This document shows positions 24,757 through 32,851 of a stretch of 37,430 nt of DNA, one piece after another (positions within the stretch are counted from its first letter, which is position 1; the number at the start of each line of letters is the position of its first letter). The notes below the pieces were generated by a model. The model had not been told where the DNA came from, searched no databases, and worked only from the letters and a program-made list of their open reading frames with translations. The stretch spans positions 1 through 37,430 of the forward strand of contig CAJURT010000035.1 in assembly GCA_910588875.1 (NCBI GenBank), given 5' to 3'. This stretch comes from an uncultured Lachnospiraceae bacterium (GTDB lineage: Bacteria > Bacillota > Clostridia > Lachnospirales > Lachnospiraceae). The position numbers were made by a program, and so were the translations under genes.

Positions 24757-25539
24757 ATGAATATCAAGCAGGTTACCAGTGTGTATTTTAGCCCCACGGG
24801 CAATACGAAGACAGCTGTGGAACTGATTGCCGGGCAGCTTCCCTGGAAACAGGGGAGGCTTGACCTGACAGATGCCGGGCGGCGGCCGGAGTATCATTTC
24901 ATGGAGAATGAGGCTGTGGTTGTGGGAGTCCCGGTCTATGGGGGACGGGTGCCGGCCACAGCTTCGGAACGCTTAAAACGGCTGCATGGCCGTAAGACCG
25001 CTGCCGTGCTGGTGGTGACGTATGGGAACCGGGCCTATGAAGATGCCCTTTTGGAATTGAAGCTGATCTTGCAGAGGCAGGGTTTCTGCCCGCTGGCGGC
25101 GGCTGCCGTGCCGGCAGAGCATAATATTGTGCGCAGCATTGCACAGGGAAGGCCGGATAAGGCAGACCGGAAGCGGTTAAAACAGTTTGGCAGGGAACTG
25201 GGGCGCCGGTTCTGGGAACTGTCCAGCAATTACCGGATCGGGGATCTGAAGGTTCCGGGCCACAGGCCCTTCAGGAAATTCCATGGGGTGCCCTTAAAGA
25301 TTAAGGTGGGTTCCTCCTGCAAGGGCTGCAACACCTGCATCCGTAAATGCCCGGTGCAGGCGATTTCACGGACGGATCCGCGTATCACGGACACAGAGCG
25401 CTGCATTGTCTGTATGCGCTGTGTGAAGCAATGCCCGTCAGGAACGCGCAAGATCAATACGATGGTGCTGCTGGCTGTGGCACAAAAGCTGAAAAAAGCC
25501 TGCGGGGAGAGGAAGGAAGCGGAATTTTTTATTTCATAG
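24757..25539 (+). CDS. EFR1-type flavodoxin/ferredoxin fusion protein
   Basis: 260 aa. The N-terminal half is a flavodoxin-like fold with the FMN phosphate loop SPTGNTKT (residues 12-19) and VGVPVYGGR. The C-terminal half has two [4Fe-4S] clusters: C188, C191, C194, C198 and C216, C219, C222, C226, each followed by the expected Pro. This is the EFR1 family common in anaerobes, cytoplasmic electron carriers with poorly known partners. ATG 24757 has AGGAGG 8 nt upstream; the in-frame extension to 24733 would swallow that site. It is followed 10 nt later by an acylphosphatase gene. Confidence 0.9.
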   Translation: MNIKQVTSVYFSPTGNTKTAVELIAGQLPWKQGRLDLTDAGRRPEYHFMENEAVVVGVPVYGGRVPATASERLKRLHGRKTAAVLVVTYGNRAYEDALLELKLILQRQGFCPLAAAAVPAEHNIVRSIAQGRPDKADRKRLKQFGRELGRRFWELSSNYRIGDLKVPGHRPFRKFHGVPLKIKVGSSCKGCNTCIRKCPVQAISRTDPRITDTERCIVCMRCVKQCPSGTRKINTMVLLAVAQKLKKACGERKEAEFFIS

Positions 25540-25549
25540 GGAGTATGGG

Positions 25550-25822
25550 ATGGCAAAGATACGGAAACATTTTTATTTTTCAGGCCACGTCCAGGGAGTG
25601 GGGTTCCGGTTCCAGGCCTGCCGGATCGCACGGGGGCTGGGGCTTACGGGATACGTACAGAATCTCTGGGACGGGCGGGTGGAGTTGGAGGCCCAGGGGG
25701 AGGAACAATTGGTGTGGGATTTAGTGTCCGCTCTACACAGACAACCATACATCCGGATTGAGGATATGGAAACTGCGGATATGGAGCCTAAGGAGGAGCG
25801 GGGGTTTCAGATGGCAAACTGA
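25550..25822 (+). CDS. acyP: Acylphosphatase
   Basis: 90 aa, the usual length. The signature GHVQGVGFRFQ holds the phosphate-binding loop and catalytic R20; N38 in GYVQNLWDG is the second catalytic residue. It hydrolyses acyl phosphates such as acetyl phosphate or carbamoyl phosphate in the cytoplasm. The C-terminus is slightly atypical (PKEERGFQMAN in place of the usual F-x-I-x-Y strand). It follows the EFR1 gene by 10 nt and is probably co-transcribed. Confidence 0.94.
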   Translation: MAKIRKHFYFSGHVQGVGFRFQACRIARGLGLTGYVQNLWDGRVELEAQGEEQLVWDLVSALHRQPYIRIEDMETADMEPKEERGFQMAN

Positions 25823-25875
25823 CCGTCCATGGACATCCCGGCTGCCGGGGCGGCAAAGAATGAGGAGGATAACAA

Positions 25876-26892
25876 ATGACACAGAAGGAAGTGCTTGACC
25901 AGGCCAGGACGTGCCTGGGGCCATATTGCAGGGGCTGCGAGATCTGCAACGGGCGTGCCTGCAAAAACCAGATCCCGGGACCCGGGGCCAAGGGGGTGGG
26001 GGACACGGCCATCCGCAATTATGATAAATGGAAAGAGATCCGTGTGCTTATGGATACGATCTGCGGGAATGCGCCGGTGGACACCAGCTGCCGTCTGCTG
26101 GGACAGGAATTTGCCTATCCGTTTTTTGCCGGCCCGGTGGGGGCAGTTAAACTGCATTACGGGGAAAAGTATGGGGACAGGCAGTACAATGAGATCCTGG
26201 TTGCCGCCTGTGCGGGAGCAGGGATAGCCGCCTTTACCGGCGACGGGACCGACCCGGAGGTGATGAGGGCAGCCACATCGGCCATCCGGGCTGAGGGCGG
26301 AAGGGGGGTTCCCACCATAAAGCCGTGGAACCTGGCCGCCATTCAGGAGAAGCTTAAGCAGGTGAGGGAGTCCGGCGCCTTTGCCGTTGCCATGGACATC
26401 GACGCCGCGGGGCTGCCCTTTTTAAAGAATATGACGCCTCCGGCAGGAAGCAAGACCACAGAGGAACTGTCCCAGGTTATCCGGGAGGCGGGAGTGCCCT
26501 TTATCGTAAAAGGGATCATGACGGTTAAGGGTGCCCTGAAGGCGAAGGAGGCCGGGGCAGCGGCAATCGTGGTATCCAACCATGGGGGGCGGGTATTGGA
26601 CCAATGCCCGGCAACGGCTGAGGTGCTTCCTGAGATTGCGGAGGCGGTGGGAGACTCCCTGGCAGTTCTGGTGGACGGGGGCATCCGCAGCGGAACGGAT
26701 ATATTCAAGGCTTTGGCGCTGGGGGCAAAGGGCGTCCTGATCTGTCGCCCCTTTGTGACAGCAGTCTACGGTGGGGCCCGGGAGGGAGTGGCCGAACTGG
26801 TGGCCCGCCTAGGGTCGGAACTTAAAGATACCATGGCCATGTGCGGGGCGCATAGTATCTCGGAGATCACCTCTGATATGGTGTTAAGGTAA
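25876..26892 (+). CDS. FMN-dependent alpha-hydroxy-acid oxidising enzyme
   Basis: 338 aa TIM-barrel flavoprotein of the lactate/glycolate oxidase family. K212 in FIVKGIMT contacts FMN, H236 and R239 in VSNHGGRVLD are the base and substrate-binding Arg, and VDGGIRSGTDIFKALALGA is the phosphate-binding end. The N-terminus differs from aerobic oxidases: C13, C18, C21, C24 and C29 form a Cys-rich stretch that could hold an iron-sulfur cluster or zinc. In an anaerobe this suggests electron transfer to a carrier rather than to oxygen. A GAGGAG site precedes ATG. Tail-to-tail overlap of 9 nt with a LysR gene. The substrate is probably a 2-hydroxy acid such as lactate; not determined. Confidence 0.88.
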   Translation: MTQKEVLDQARTCLGPYCRGCEICNGRACKNQIPGPGAKGVGDTAIRNYDKWKEIRVLMDTICGNAPVDTSCRLLGQEFAYPFFAGPVGAVKLHYGEKYGDRQYNEILVAACAGAGIAAFTGDGTDPEVMRAATSAIRAEGGRGVPTIKPWNLAAIQEKLKQVRESGAFAVAMDIDAAGLPFLKNMTPPAGSKTTEELSQVIREAGVPFIVKGIMTVKGALKAKEAGAAAIVVSNHGGRVLDQCPATAEVLPEIAEAVGDSLAVLVDGGIRSGTDIFKALALGAKGVLICRPFVTAVYGGAREGVAELVARLGSELKDTMAMCGAHSISEITSDMVLR

Positions 26893-27783
26893 ATGGCGGT
26901 TTTTGGGGAATTGGGGATACTCCGTCCGGGCTAACCGGATCAGGTTTTTTGTTGCTGAGGATAATTTCCGGCTGGCATTCCATATCAGTTTGGTCTGGAT
27001 GGCAGGCAGGCTGCCGAGAGGGAGTTTGGCGATAAGCCTGTCCGGCTCAAGGATGTGTTCAAATAAAAAGGTTGCTGCCGTATTGTTTTCCACCAGCTGA
27101 CGGATTGTTGTGATCTGGTTGGTATGGATAATCACATTAGGGGTTATGCCCTTTGCCCTGTAATGTTTCCCCAGGTAGTTGGTGAGGAAGGAATCCTCTG
27201 CCAGCAGTGCCAGGGGCAGGGCAGCCGTATCTGCGATTTCGACGGAGGGCAGGGAGGCAACGGGATTGTGGGTGGACACATAAAAAAATATATGGAAGGG
27301 AAGCAGGCTGCAGGCATGGAAGGCATCGGGGAGATGGCCGTCGCAGGATATGATGGCAGCGTCTAAGGTGCCGTCTAAGACCAGGGCTTTATTCGTCATG
27401 GTGCCGTTTTCAACCATCTGCAGCTTTGCATTGGGATAGGCTGCACGGTAGGAGTGTAAAAGCTTGGGGAAGATAAGGCTTGCCAGCATAGGCGGCACCC
27501 CAAGCTTTACTTTTTGCCCTTCTTTAGAGAGGGCATCCATGCGGGAAACCAACTGGTCCGCCTGTCCTAACAGCTTTTCTGTCTCCTCCAGCAAAACCTC
27601 CCCCTCTTTTGTAAGGGCGATCCCCTTGCTGAGGCGGTAAAATAACGCAACCCCAAACTCTTCCTCTAATTCCTTTATGGCATTGGAAAGGCTTGGCTGG
27701 GATATATGGAGTTTATTTGCCGCATGGGTAATATTTTTGTATTGGCAGATGGCCTGAAAATACTGCAGCTGGGTTAATTTCAT
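26884..27783 (-). CDS. LysR family transcriptional regulator
   Basis: 299 aa. The N-terminal winged helix is at 1-60 (LQYFQAICQYKNITHAANKLHISQPSLSNAIKELEEE), followed by a linker helix and an inducer-binding domain (about 90-290). AAGAGG precedes the ATG. It is transcribed divergently from the AEC transporter gene, and a LysR-type palindrome lies at that promoter, so the transporter is the most likely target. The converging alpha-hydroxy-acid enzyme gene may be functionally linked. The inducer is unknown. Confidence 0.95.
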   Translation of the reverse strand: MKLTQLQYFQAICQYKNITHAANKLHISQPSLSNAIKELEEEFGVALFYRLSKGIALTKEGEVLLEETEKLLGQADQLVSRMDALSKEGQKVKLGVPPMLASLIFPKLLHSYRAAYPNAKLQMVENGTMTNKALVLDGTLDAAIISCDGHLPDAFHACSLLPFHIFFYVSTHNPVASLPSVEIADTAALPLALLAEDSFLTNYLGKHYRAKGITPNVIIHTNQITTIRQLVENNTAATFLFEHILEPDRLIAKLPLGSLPAIQTKLIWNASRKLSSATKNLIRLARTEYPQFPKNRHLP

Positions 27784-27822
27784 TTCTGATTCCTCTTATT
27801 AATGGAATATGGTGATTTTTTT

Positions 27823-27851
27823 ATCTTACCATATCTCCCGTATTTCGACAA
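27823..27851 (-). promoter_or_regulatory. Promoter of the LysR gene at 26884
   Basis: Minus strand TTGTCG (27846-27851), 17-nt spacer, TAAGAT (27823-27828), 40 nt before the start codon. The next 150 nt towards the palindrome at 28002 hold no gene. Confidence 0.6.
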
Positions 27852-28001
27852 CAGGATTCCTGATTCCCCTTTTGGCAGGACAAAACCTTATATGGCAGCG
27901 GCAGATGTTTTTCCCGGGAAGATTACATATTACAGCCCGGCAAGGGAGACTCTATGTACAGGGAAGGGAAAACAGCTTATCCATTTTCCTGTTCCTCCTA
28001 T

Positions 28002-28022
28002 GATATAGCGAAAAGCTATATC
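28002..28022. promoter_or_regulatory. LysR-type operator
   Basis: A perfect inverted repeat, GATATAGC (28002-28009) and GCTATATC (28015-28022), around GAAAA. Its core fits the T-N11-A rule of LysR boxes. It ends 18 nt before the -35 of the transporter promoter, the usual place for an activator site. Confidence 0.72.
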
Positions 28023-28040
28023 ACAATAATATTTCCGTAT

Positions 28041-28069
28041 TTTACTTATGTAAGGACGGAAATTATAAT
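28041..28069 (+). promoter_or_regulatory. Promoter of the AEC transporter gene
   Basis: TTTACT (28041-28046, weak -35), 17-nt spacer, TATAAT (28064-28069). A poor -35 with a LysR box just upstream fits activator dependence. Confidence 0.68.
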
Positions 28070-28114
28070 CAAGGGTACAAAACAAAAGTATGCTAGATAA
28101 GGAGGGAAAGGCCA

Positions 28115-29056
28115 ATGAGCAGCTTCCAGACGGCGCTGACTGCAGTGCTGCCCATGTTTATTATGCTTGGGCTGGGGTGGTATCTGAGAAAAATCAATAT
28201 GGCGGACGAGCATATGCTGAACAAACTGAACACGGTATGCTTCCGCACCTTTTTGGCGGTAAACGTCTACTATAATATTTACAAGGTAAATATAAAAGAA
28301 GTATTTAACGCAAAGCTTTTGCTCTATGCAACTGCCACCCAAATCCTGGTTTTGCTGCTTTCCTTGTTGGTGGCAATGGTGACGGAGAAGGGGAAGAAAA
28401 GGCGGGGGGCCCTGGCACATGGGATCTTCCATACAAATTTTGTTATTTTTGGGACATTGATCGGCACGGCCCTGTGCGGGGAGGGCAACATCGGAGGGAT
28501 CTCCCTGCTGATTGCCATTATCGTGCCGCTTCAGAATGTCCTTTCCGTTGTGCTTTTGGAAATGTTCAGGGAAAACAGCAGGCTAAGTTTTAAGAAGACT
28601 TTTGGGGGCGTGGCAAAGAACCCTTATGTGATTGCGGCATCCGCCGGTTTCCTGACACAGCTTCTCCGTATCCGTTATCCGGAGGTGATTGCCAACATAT
28701 TCCGTGACCTGGGGCGCTGCGGCACGCCGGTTGCCCTGATTGTAATGGGAGGGCTGTTCAATTTCGGCGCAGTCAGGAGCAATATCAAACCCATCCTGGC
28801 GGGCTGCATAGCCAGATTGGTTATCGTTCCGGCTATCCTGGTGGCAGCCACAATTGCCCTTGGCTTCCGCGGCGCTGATTTTATCGCCTTAATGTGCATT
28901 TTCATTGCCCCGTGCGCCACAACCTCCTTCAACCTGGCAAGCGCCATGGATTCAGATGCAGACCTGGCAGCACAATTGGTGGTGTTCACCTCCCTGTTTT
29001 CCCTGCTGACAATCTTCCTGTGGATATTCGCCTTAAGCCGGCTGGGGATTTTCTGA
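28115..29056 (+). CDS. AEC (auxin efflux carrier) family transporter
   Basis: 313 aa, about ten membrane helices in two repeats of five. It starts FQTALTAVLPMFIMLGLGWYLRKI and has the family's broken-helix patterns FRTFLAVNVYYNIYK and the mid-protein ALAHGIFHTNFVIFGTLIG; the C-terminal half ends in IFIAPCATTSFNLASAMDSDADLAAQLVVF. Bacterial members move organic acids such as malate or malonate. AAGGAGG lies 9 nt before ATG. The divergent LysR gene and a LysR box at the promoter point to substrate-induced expression. Proximity to an alpha-hydroxy-acid enzyme suggests a hydroxy- or dicarboxylic acid, as inference. Confidence 0.92.
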   Translation: MSSFQTALTAVLPMFIMLGLGWYLRKINMADEHMLNKLNTVCFRTFLAVNVYYNIYKVNIKEVFNAKLLLYATATQILVLLLSLLVAMVTEKGKKRRGALAHGIFHTNFVIFGTLIGTALCGEGNIGGISLLIAIIVPLQNVLSVVLLEMFRENSRLSFKKTFGGVAKNPYVIAASAGFLTQLLRIRYPEVIANIFRDLGRCGTPVALIVMGGLFNFGAVRSNIKPILAGCIARLVIVPAILVAATIALGFRGADFIALMCIFIAPCATTSFNLASAMDSDADLAAQLVVFTSLFSLLTIFLWIFALSRLGIF

Positions 29057-29074
29057 AAACCTTTCTCCATAACC

Positions 29075-29104
29075 AAAAGGAATCCCTCACATTCCTTTTA
29101 TTTA
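29075..29104 (+). terminator. Terminator after the AEC transporter
   Basis: AAAAGGAAT (29075-29083) pairs perfectly with ATTCCTTTT (29091-29099) around a 7-nt loop, followed by ATTTA. The T-tail is short. Confidence 0.65.
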
Positions 29105-29105
29105 G

Positions 29106-29134
29106 TTGACAAACTGCACCAGGATTGCTATGAT
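29106..29134 (+). promoter_or_regulatory. Promoter of ilvN-ilvC
   Basis: TTGACA (29106-29111), 17-nt spacer, TATGAT (29129-29134), 31 nt before ilvN. The leader is too short for a T-box or a classical peptide attenuator. Confidence 0.87.
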
Positions 29135-29165
29135 TATATGAACGTGAGAGAAAGGGTGGAATACC

Positions 29166-29666
29166 ATGGATAGGATCGTTTTATCATTGCTGGTGGACAA
29201 CACTGCCGGTGTTTTAAGCCGGGTGGCAGGATTGTTCAGCCGCCGGGGTTACAATATTGAGAGCCTGACGGTTGGCGTTACTGCCGACGAGCGTTACTCC
29301 CGGATGACCGTGGTGTCCCTGGGCGACCAGGAGATCCTGGAACAGATAGAGAAACAGCTGCGCAAACTGGAGGATGTCCGGGATATCAAGGAATTGCGTC
29401 CGGGGCAGTCTGTATACCGGGAACTGATTATGGTCAAGGTGAAGGCCAATGCCAGCGAACGCCAGGCGATTGGCGCGATCTCCGATATTTTCCGGGCAAC
29501 GATTGTGGATGTGGGCAAGGATTCGCTGACGGTGATGCTGACCGGCGACCAGTCCAAGCTGGATGCACTGATCAACCTTCTGGAGGATTATGAGATCCTG
29601 GAACTGGCAAGGACCGGCCTGACGGGGCTCTCCAGGGGATCTGAGGATATCCGTTATCTGCCGTAA
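29166..29666 (+). CDS. ilvN: Acetolactate synthase small (regulatory) subunit
   Basis: 166 aa, the usual length for IlvN/IlvH. The N-terminal ACT domain (1-75: IVLSLLVDNTAGVLSRVAGLFSRRGYN-type start) binds valine for feedback control. A second ACT-like half follows (about 78-160). It activates the catalytic subunit IlvB in the first common step to valine, leucine and isoleucine. AAAGGGTGG precedes ATG. ilvC follows 66 nt later. The large subunit gene is not next to it, which is unusual since ilvB and ilvN are commonly adjacent; it must lie elsewhere. Confidence 0.95.
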   Translation: MDRIVLSLLVDNTAGVLSRVAGLFSRRGYNIESLTVGVTADERYSRMTVVSLGDQEILEQIEKQLRKLEDVRDIKELRPGQSVYRELIMVKVKANASERQAIGAISDIFRATIVDVGKDSLTVMLTGDQSKLDALINLLEDYEILELARTGLTGLSRGSEDIRYLP

Positions 29667-29732
29667 GGCGCCACCATAAGCGATAACAGCAAATGATTTA
29701 CAACGCAAAAGAAACATGAGGAGGAAAAAGAC

Positions 29733-30752
29733 ATGGCAAAGATTTATTATCAGGAGGATTGCAATTTGTCCCTGCTGGAGGGCAAGACAATAGCAGTGAT
29801 TGGCTATGGCAGCCAGGGGCATGCCCATGCGCTGAATGCCAAGGAATCGGGCTGCCACGTGATTATCGGCCTGTACGAGGGTAGCAAGTCCTGGGCAAGG
29901 GCAGAGGCCCAGGGGTTTGAGGTATATACGGCAGCGGAAGCGGCAAAAAGGGCAGATATTATCATGATCCTGATCAATGACGAGTTGCAGGCAGACATGT
30001 ATAAGAATGATATTGAGCCGAACCTGGAGGAAGGGAACATGCTGATGTTCGCCCACGGCTTCAACATCCATTTCGGCTGCATCACCCCGCCTCGGAACGT
30101 GGATGTCACCATGATTGCCCCCAAGGGGCCCGGGCATACCGTCCGTTCGGAGTATTTGGAGGGCAAGGGGGTTCCCTGCCTGGTAGCTGTGGAGCAGGAT
30201 GCCACCGGCAAGGCCCTGGAACTGGCCCTGGCCTATGCCCTGGCCATCGGCGGCGCCCGGGCAGGAGTCCTGGAGACCACCTTCCGCACCGAGACAGAGA
30301 CCGACCTTTTCGGCGAGCAGGTAGTCCTCTGCGGCGGCGTTTGCGCATTGATGCAGGCAGGCTATGAGACCCTGGTGGAGGCGGGCTATGATCCGAGGAA
30401 TGCTTATTTTGAGTGCATCCATGAGATGAAGCTGATTGTGGATCTGATTTACCAGTCCGGTTTTGCCGGCATGAGGTATTCTATCTCCAACACGGCGGAG
30501 TACGGCGATTATGTGACAGGGCCGAAGCTGATCACCGAGGAGACAAAAAAGACCATGAAAAAGATCCTGGCAGAGATCCAGGACGGCACCTTTGCCAAGG
30601 AGTTTTTGCTGGATATGTCCCCGGCCGGGCGCCAGGTACATTTCAAGGCTATGCGGAAACTGGCTGCCGAGCATTCTTCCGAGAAGGTGGGCGAGGAGAT
30701 CCGGAAGCTGTATAGCTGGAACGATGAGAGCGATAAGCTGATTAACAATTAA
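29733..30752 (+). CDS. ilvC: Ketol-acid reductoisomerase
   Basis: 339 aa, class I. The Rossmann motif GYGSQGHAHALN starts at residue 24. The C-terminal knotted domain holds the Mg-binding acidic residues in ETETDLFGEQ (about 188-197). It converts acetolactate and acetohydroxybutyrate to dihydroxy acids using NAD(P)H and Mg. A GAGGAGG site lies 8 nt before ATG. It follows ilvN and ends at a strong terminator. The next biosynthetic genes, of the isopropylmalate dehydratase family, lie 1.6 kb away. Confidence 0.97.
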   Translation: MAKIYYQEDCNLSLLEGKTIAVIGYGSQGHAHALNAKESGCHVIIGLYEGSKSWARAEAQGFEVYTAAEAAKRADIIMILINDELQADMYKNDIEPNLEEGNMLMFAHGFNIHFGCITPPRNVDVTMIAPKGPGHTVRSEYLEGKGVPCLVAVEQDATGKALELALAYALAIGGARAGVLETTFRTETETDLFGEQVVLCGGVCALMQAGYETLVEAGYDPRNAYFECIHEMKLIVDLIYQSGFAGMRYSISNTAEYGDYVTGPKLITEETKKTMKKILAEIQDGTFAKEFLLDMSPAGRQVHFKAMRKLAAEHSSEKVGEEIRKLYSWNDESDKLINN

Positions 30753-30769
30753 GGAAGCAGCGGTAATGG

Positions 30770-30815
30770 GGGGAGAGAAAGGCGTTGGCCTTGTCTTTCC
30801 CCTGCTTTATTTTAG
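30770..30815 (+). terminator. Terminator after ilvC
   Basis: A 14-pair hairpin (30770-30783 with 30788-30802, one bulged G and one G-T pair) with a four-base loop, followed by a T-rich tail (TGCTTTATTTT). Confidence 0.82.
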
Positions 30816-30875
30816 AACCCGCAAAAACACCGAAAAGCAGTCATTTTTCACAGGAACAGGAAGGAGATGCGGCAG

Positions 30876-31352
30876 ATGGGAAAAGAAAAGACTTGGAAGG
30901 CCGGGCCGTGGGCCCGGATGGTATGCGCCCTGGGGCTGGCGGCCGGGCTGGCTGTGACCCCGGCATATGCAGCCGGATGGAGCCAGGAGGGCGAGAACTG
31001 GTATTATTATGGTGAAGCCGGGGAGAGAAAAAACGGATGGGTACAGGCGGATGAGGACGGGTTGTGGTATTATCTGGACAATGAGACGGGCAGATGGGTG
31101 CGCCGCCCGGTCCTGGATACGGAGGCAGCAGTCCGTCTGATGGAGAATGCCATCAAAAAATCCGGCTATTACCAAAACGAGGAACAGCCGGTGGAGGTTC
31201 GGGAAGACTGGCGGGATGAAAAGACGGTTTATCTGTCTGTCCGTGTGATCACCGGGCCAAACAGCGACACAAGGCTGAATAATTATGAGGTGAACCGAAG
31301 GACTGGGGCAGCGAAGGCAGCAGTAGGGGAAAACTTCAATCTCTATGATTAG
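30876..31352 (+). CDS. Secreted protein with wall-binding-type aromatic repeats
   Basis: 158 aa. Signal peptide about 1-29 (basic start, VCALGLAAGLAVTPAYAAG). Residues 30-68 contain repeats of the choline/glucan-binding kind (WSQEGENWYYYGEAGERKNG, then WVQADEDGLWYYLD). The C-terminal 85 residues (TEAAVRLMENAIKKSGYYQ, then KTVYLSVRVITGP) form a small domain I do not recognise. ATG 30876 is preferred over ATG 30867 because AAGGAG directly abuts the latter but is 9 nt from the former. Tail-to-tail overlap of 17 nt with the LysR gene. It shares repeat style with the transglutaminase-like protein at 2624. Confidence 0.75.
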   Translation: MGKEKTWKAGPWARMVCALGLAAGLAVTPAYAAGWSQEGENWYYYGEAGERKNGWVQADEDGLWYYLDNETGRWVRRPVLDTEAAVRLMENAIKKSGYYQNEEQPVEVREDWRDEKTVYLSVRVITGPNSDTRLNNYEVNRRTGAAKAAVGENFNLYD

Positions 31353-32256
31353 CCTCCCCTTCTGTCCTTCCCCTTTCCTGGCAGAAGAGAAGGAAGGATT
31401 CCAGGGCTTCTGAGGTGCGGCCGGGCAGGCAGGCAAAGCCCACCGTCCTCTTGCGGATAGGGGGTTTCAGGCGGATTTCCACCAGACGCCCGTTTTCCAG
31501 GTCTTCTTTGACAAACTCCCTGATGACACAGCCGACGCCAAGGCCGATGCGGGCAAATTCGATCAGCAGGTCCATGGTGGTGACCTGCAGCAGGTTGTTG
31601 GCCTCGATGCGGTTGGTGCTCATGTATTCATCGATGTGTGAGCGGGTGATATTGTGCTTGTCCAGAAGCATGATATTGCCCACCTGGAAAATGTCGCTGC
31701 CAGCGCCTTCCCGAAGGCGCAGGTTCTGTAAGTAGCTTGGGGTGGCAACGAAGATGTCTTCGATTTCCATAACCGGGAGGAAGGTAAGGTTTTTCCGGTT
31801 CACAGGCTGGGCCACCAGGCCGATATCAATCTGCTGCTGTTCCAGCATGGCGAATGTGTGGCTGCTGGACTGGCTCTCAATTGTGATCTTGATGTGCGGG
31901 TACTTTTCGATAAATCCCTTTAAATAAGACACCAGAATAAAACGGCATAAGGTGTTGCTGACTCCGATCCGTATGTGCCCCAGGTGGAATTCATGGATAT
32001 GGCGCAGCTTCTGTTCCCCTGCGTTTAATTTTTCAAAGGCAGCCTGGGTGTGGGCAAAAAGGATCCGTCCTTCCTCAGTCAGCTGGACACCGCGGGAGTT
32101 GCGGGTGAAGAGTGTTGTGTGGAGGCTGTCCTCCAGTTTGCTGATAGCCTTGCTGATGGCGGGCTGGCTGATATAAAGTTCCCGGGCAGCCCTGGAAATA
32201 TTGCCGGTTGTAGCCACAGCGTGGAAAATGCGGTACTGGGATAGGTTCTGGTCCAT
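31336..32256 (-). CDS. LysR family transcriptional regulator
   Basis: 306 aa. The winged helix is at 1-60 (YRIFHAVATTGNISRAARELYISQPAISKAISKLEDS) and the effector domain at about 90-295. ATG 32256 is chosen because AAAGGAG is 5 nt upstream; a GTG at 32262 sits right against that site. It is divergent from the first isopropylmalate-dehydratase-family pair, with promoters overlapping in the 118-nt gap, so it probably controls those four genes. In several bacteria LysR-type LeuO or similar proteins sense the pathway intermediate; the inducer here is unknown. Confidence 0.94.
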   Translation of the reverse strand: MDQNLSQYRIFHAVATTGNISRAARELYISQPAISKAISKLEDSLHTTLFTRNSRGVQLTEEGRILFAHTQAAFEKLNAGEQKLRHIHEFHLGHIRIGVSNTLCRFILVSYLKGFIEKYPHIKITIESQSSSHTFAMLEQQQIDIGLVAQPVNRKNLTFLPVMEIEDIFVATPSYLQNLRLREGAGSDIFQVGNIMLLDKHNITRSHIDEYMSTNRIEANNLLQVTTMDLLIEFARIGLGVGCVIREFVKEDLENGRLVEIRLKPPIRKRTVGFACLPGRTSEALESFLLFCQERGRTEGEANHRD

Positions 32257-32277
32257 AGGCACTCCTTTTTTTATAAC

Positions 32278-32338
32278 TTATTGTTATGATAAATATGAGC
32301 ATTATGTATTGTCATTATAGCAGGCAGGATGATATAAT
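32278..32338. promoter_or_regulatory. Divergent LysR/leuD-like promoter region
   Basis: Plus strand: TTGTCA (32309-32314), 18-nt spacer, TATAAT (32333-32338), leading to the small-subunit gene. Minus strand: ATGACA (32310-32315), 18-nt spacer, TATCAT (32286-32291), leading to the LysR gene. The two -35 boxes overlap. The palindrome TTAT-N7-ATAA (32278-32292) is a possible LysR box that would also cover the regulator's own -10. Confidence 0.6.
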
Positions 32339-32374
32339 GCAATCAGAAAGAAAAGCTGACAGGAGGGAAAATCT

Positions 32375-32851
32375 GTGGGAAAGATTTTTAAGTTTCATAA
32401 CGATCTGGATACAGACCAGATCATCGCATCCCAGTATCTTCTGCTGCCGACAGTGGAAGAGATGAAGGTACATACTTTTGAGTCCCTGGATCCGGAGTTC
32501 CCAAAGAAGGCAAAGCCCGGGGATTTTGTGGTAGGAGGCGAAAACTTCGGCTGCGGATCCTCCCGGGAACAGGCGCCGGCCGTTTTAAAAGCCCTGGGGA
32601 TCCAGGCGGTGGTGGCCAAATCCTTTGCCCGTATTTTTTACCGCAATGCCATCAACATCGGCCTGCCGGTGATTGTCTGCAAGGAGTTGCCGGATGCGGT
32701 GGAGGAGGGGGATGAGATGGAACTGTCCCTCACCGAGGGCTTTGCAAGGGCCGGAGGGAAGGAATTTGCCTGTACGAAGCTGCCGGAATATATGCAGCAG
32801 ATCTTAAACCAGGGCGGGCTGATTGCCTCCCTGAACAGGGAGGTGCAGTGA
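32375..32851 (+). CDS. Isopropylmalate dehydratase-family small subunit (first copy)
   Basis: 158 aa swivel-domain subunit of the LeuD/HacB type. Typical motifs are DLDTDQIIASQYL (active-site region at 10-22), NFGCGSSREQAP, KSFARIFYRNAINIGLP. It joins the following large subunit to form a hydro-lyase that isomerises a 2-hydroxy acid such as 2-isopropylmalate. The start is GTG at 32375, with AGGAGG 8 nt upstream. The stop overlaps the large-subunit start. The pair could be isopropylmalate isomerase, or a citramalate, homoaconitate or dimethylmalate dehydratase. A second, different pair follows. Confidence 0.88.
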   Translation: MGKIFKFHNDLDTDQIIASQYLLLPTVEEMKVHTFESLDPEFPKKAKPGDFVVGGENFGCGSSREQAPAVLKALGIQAVVAKSFARIFYRNAINIGLPVIVCKELPDAVEEGDEMELSLTEGFARAGGKEFACTKLPEYMQQILNQGGLIASLNREVQ

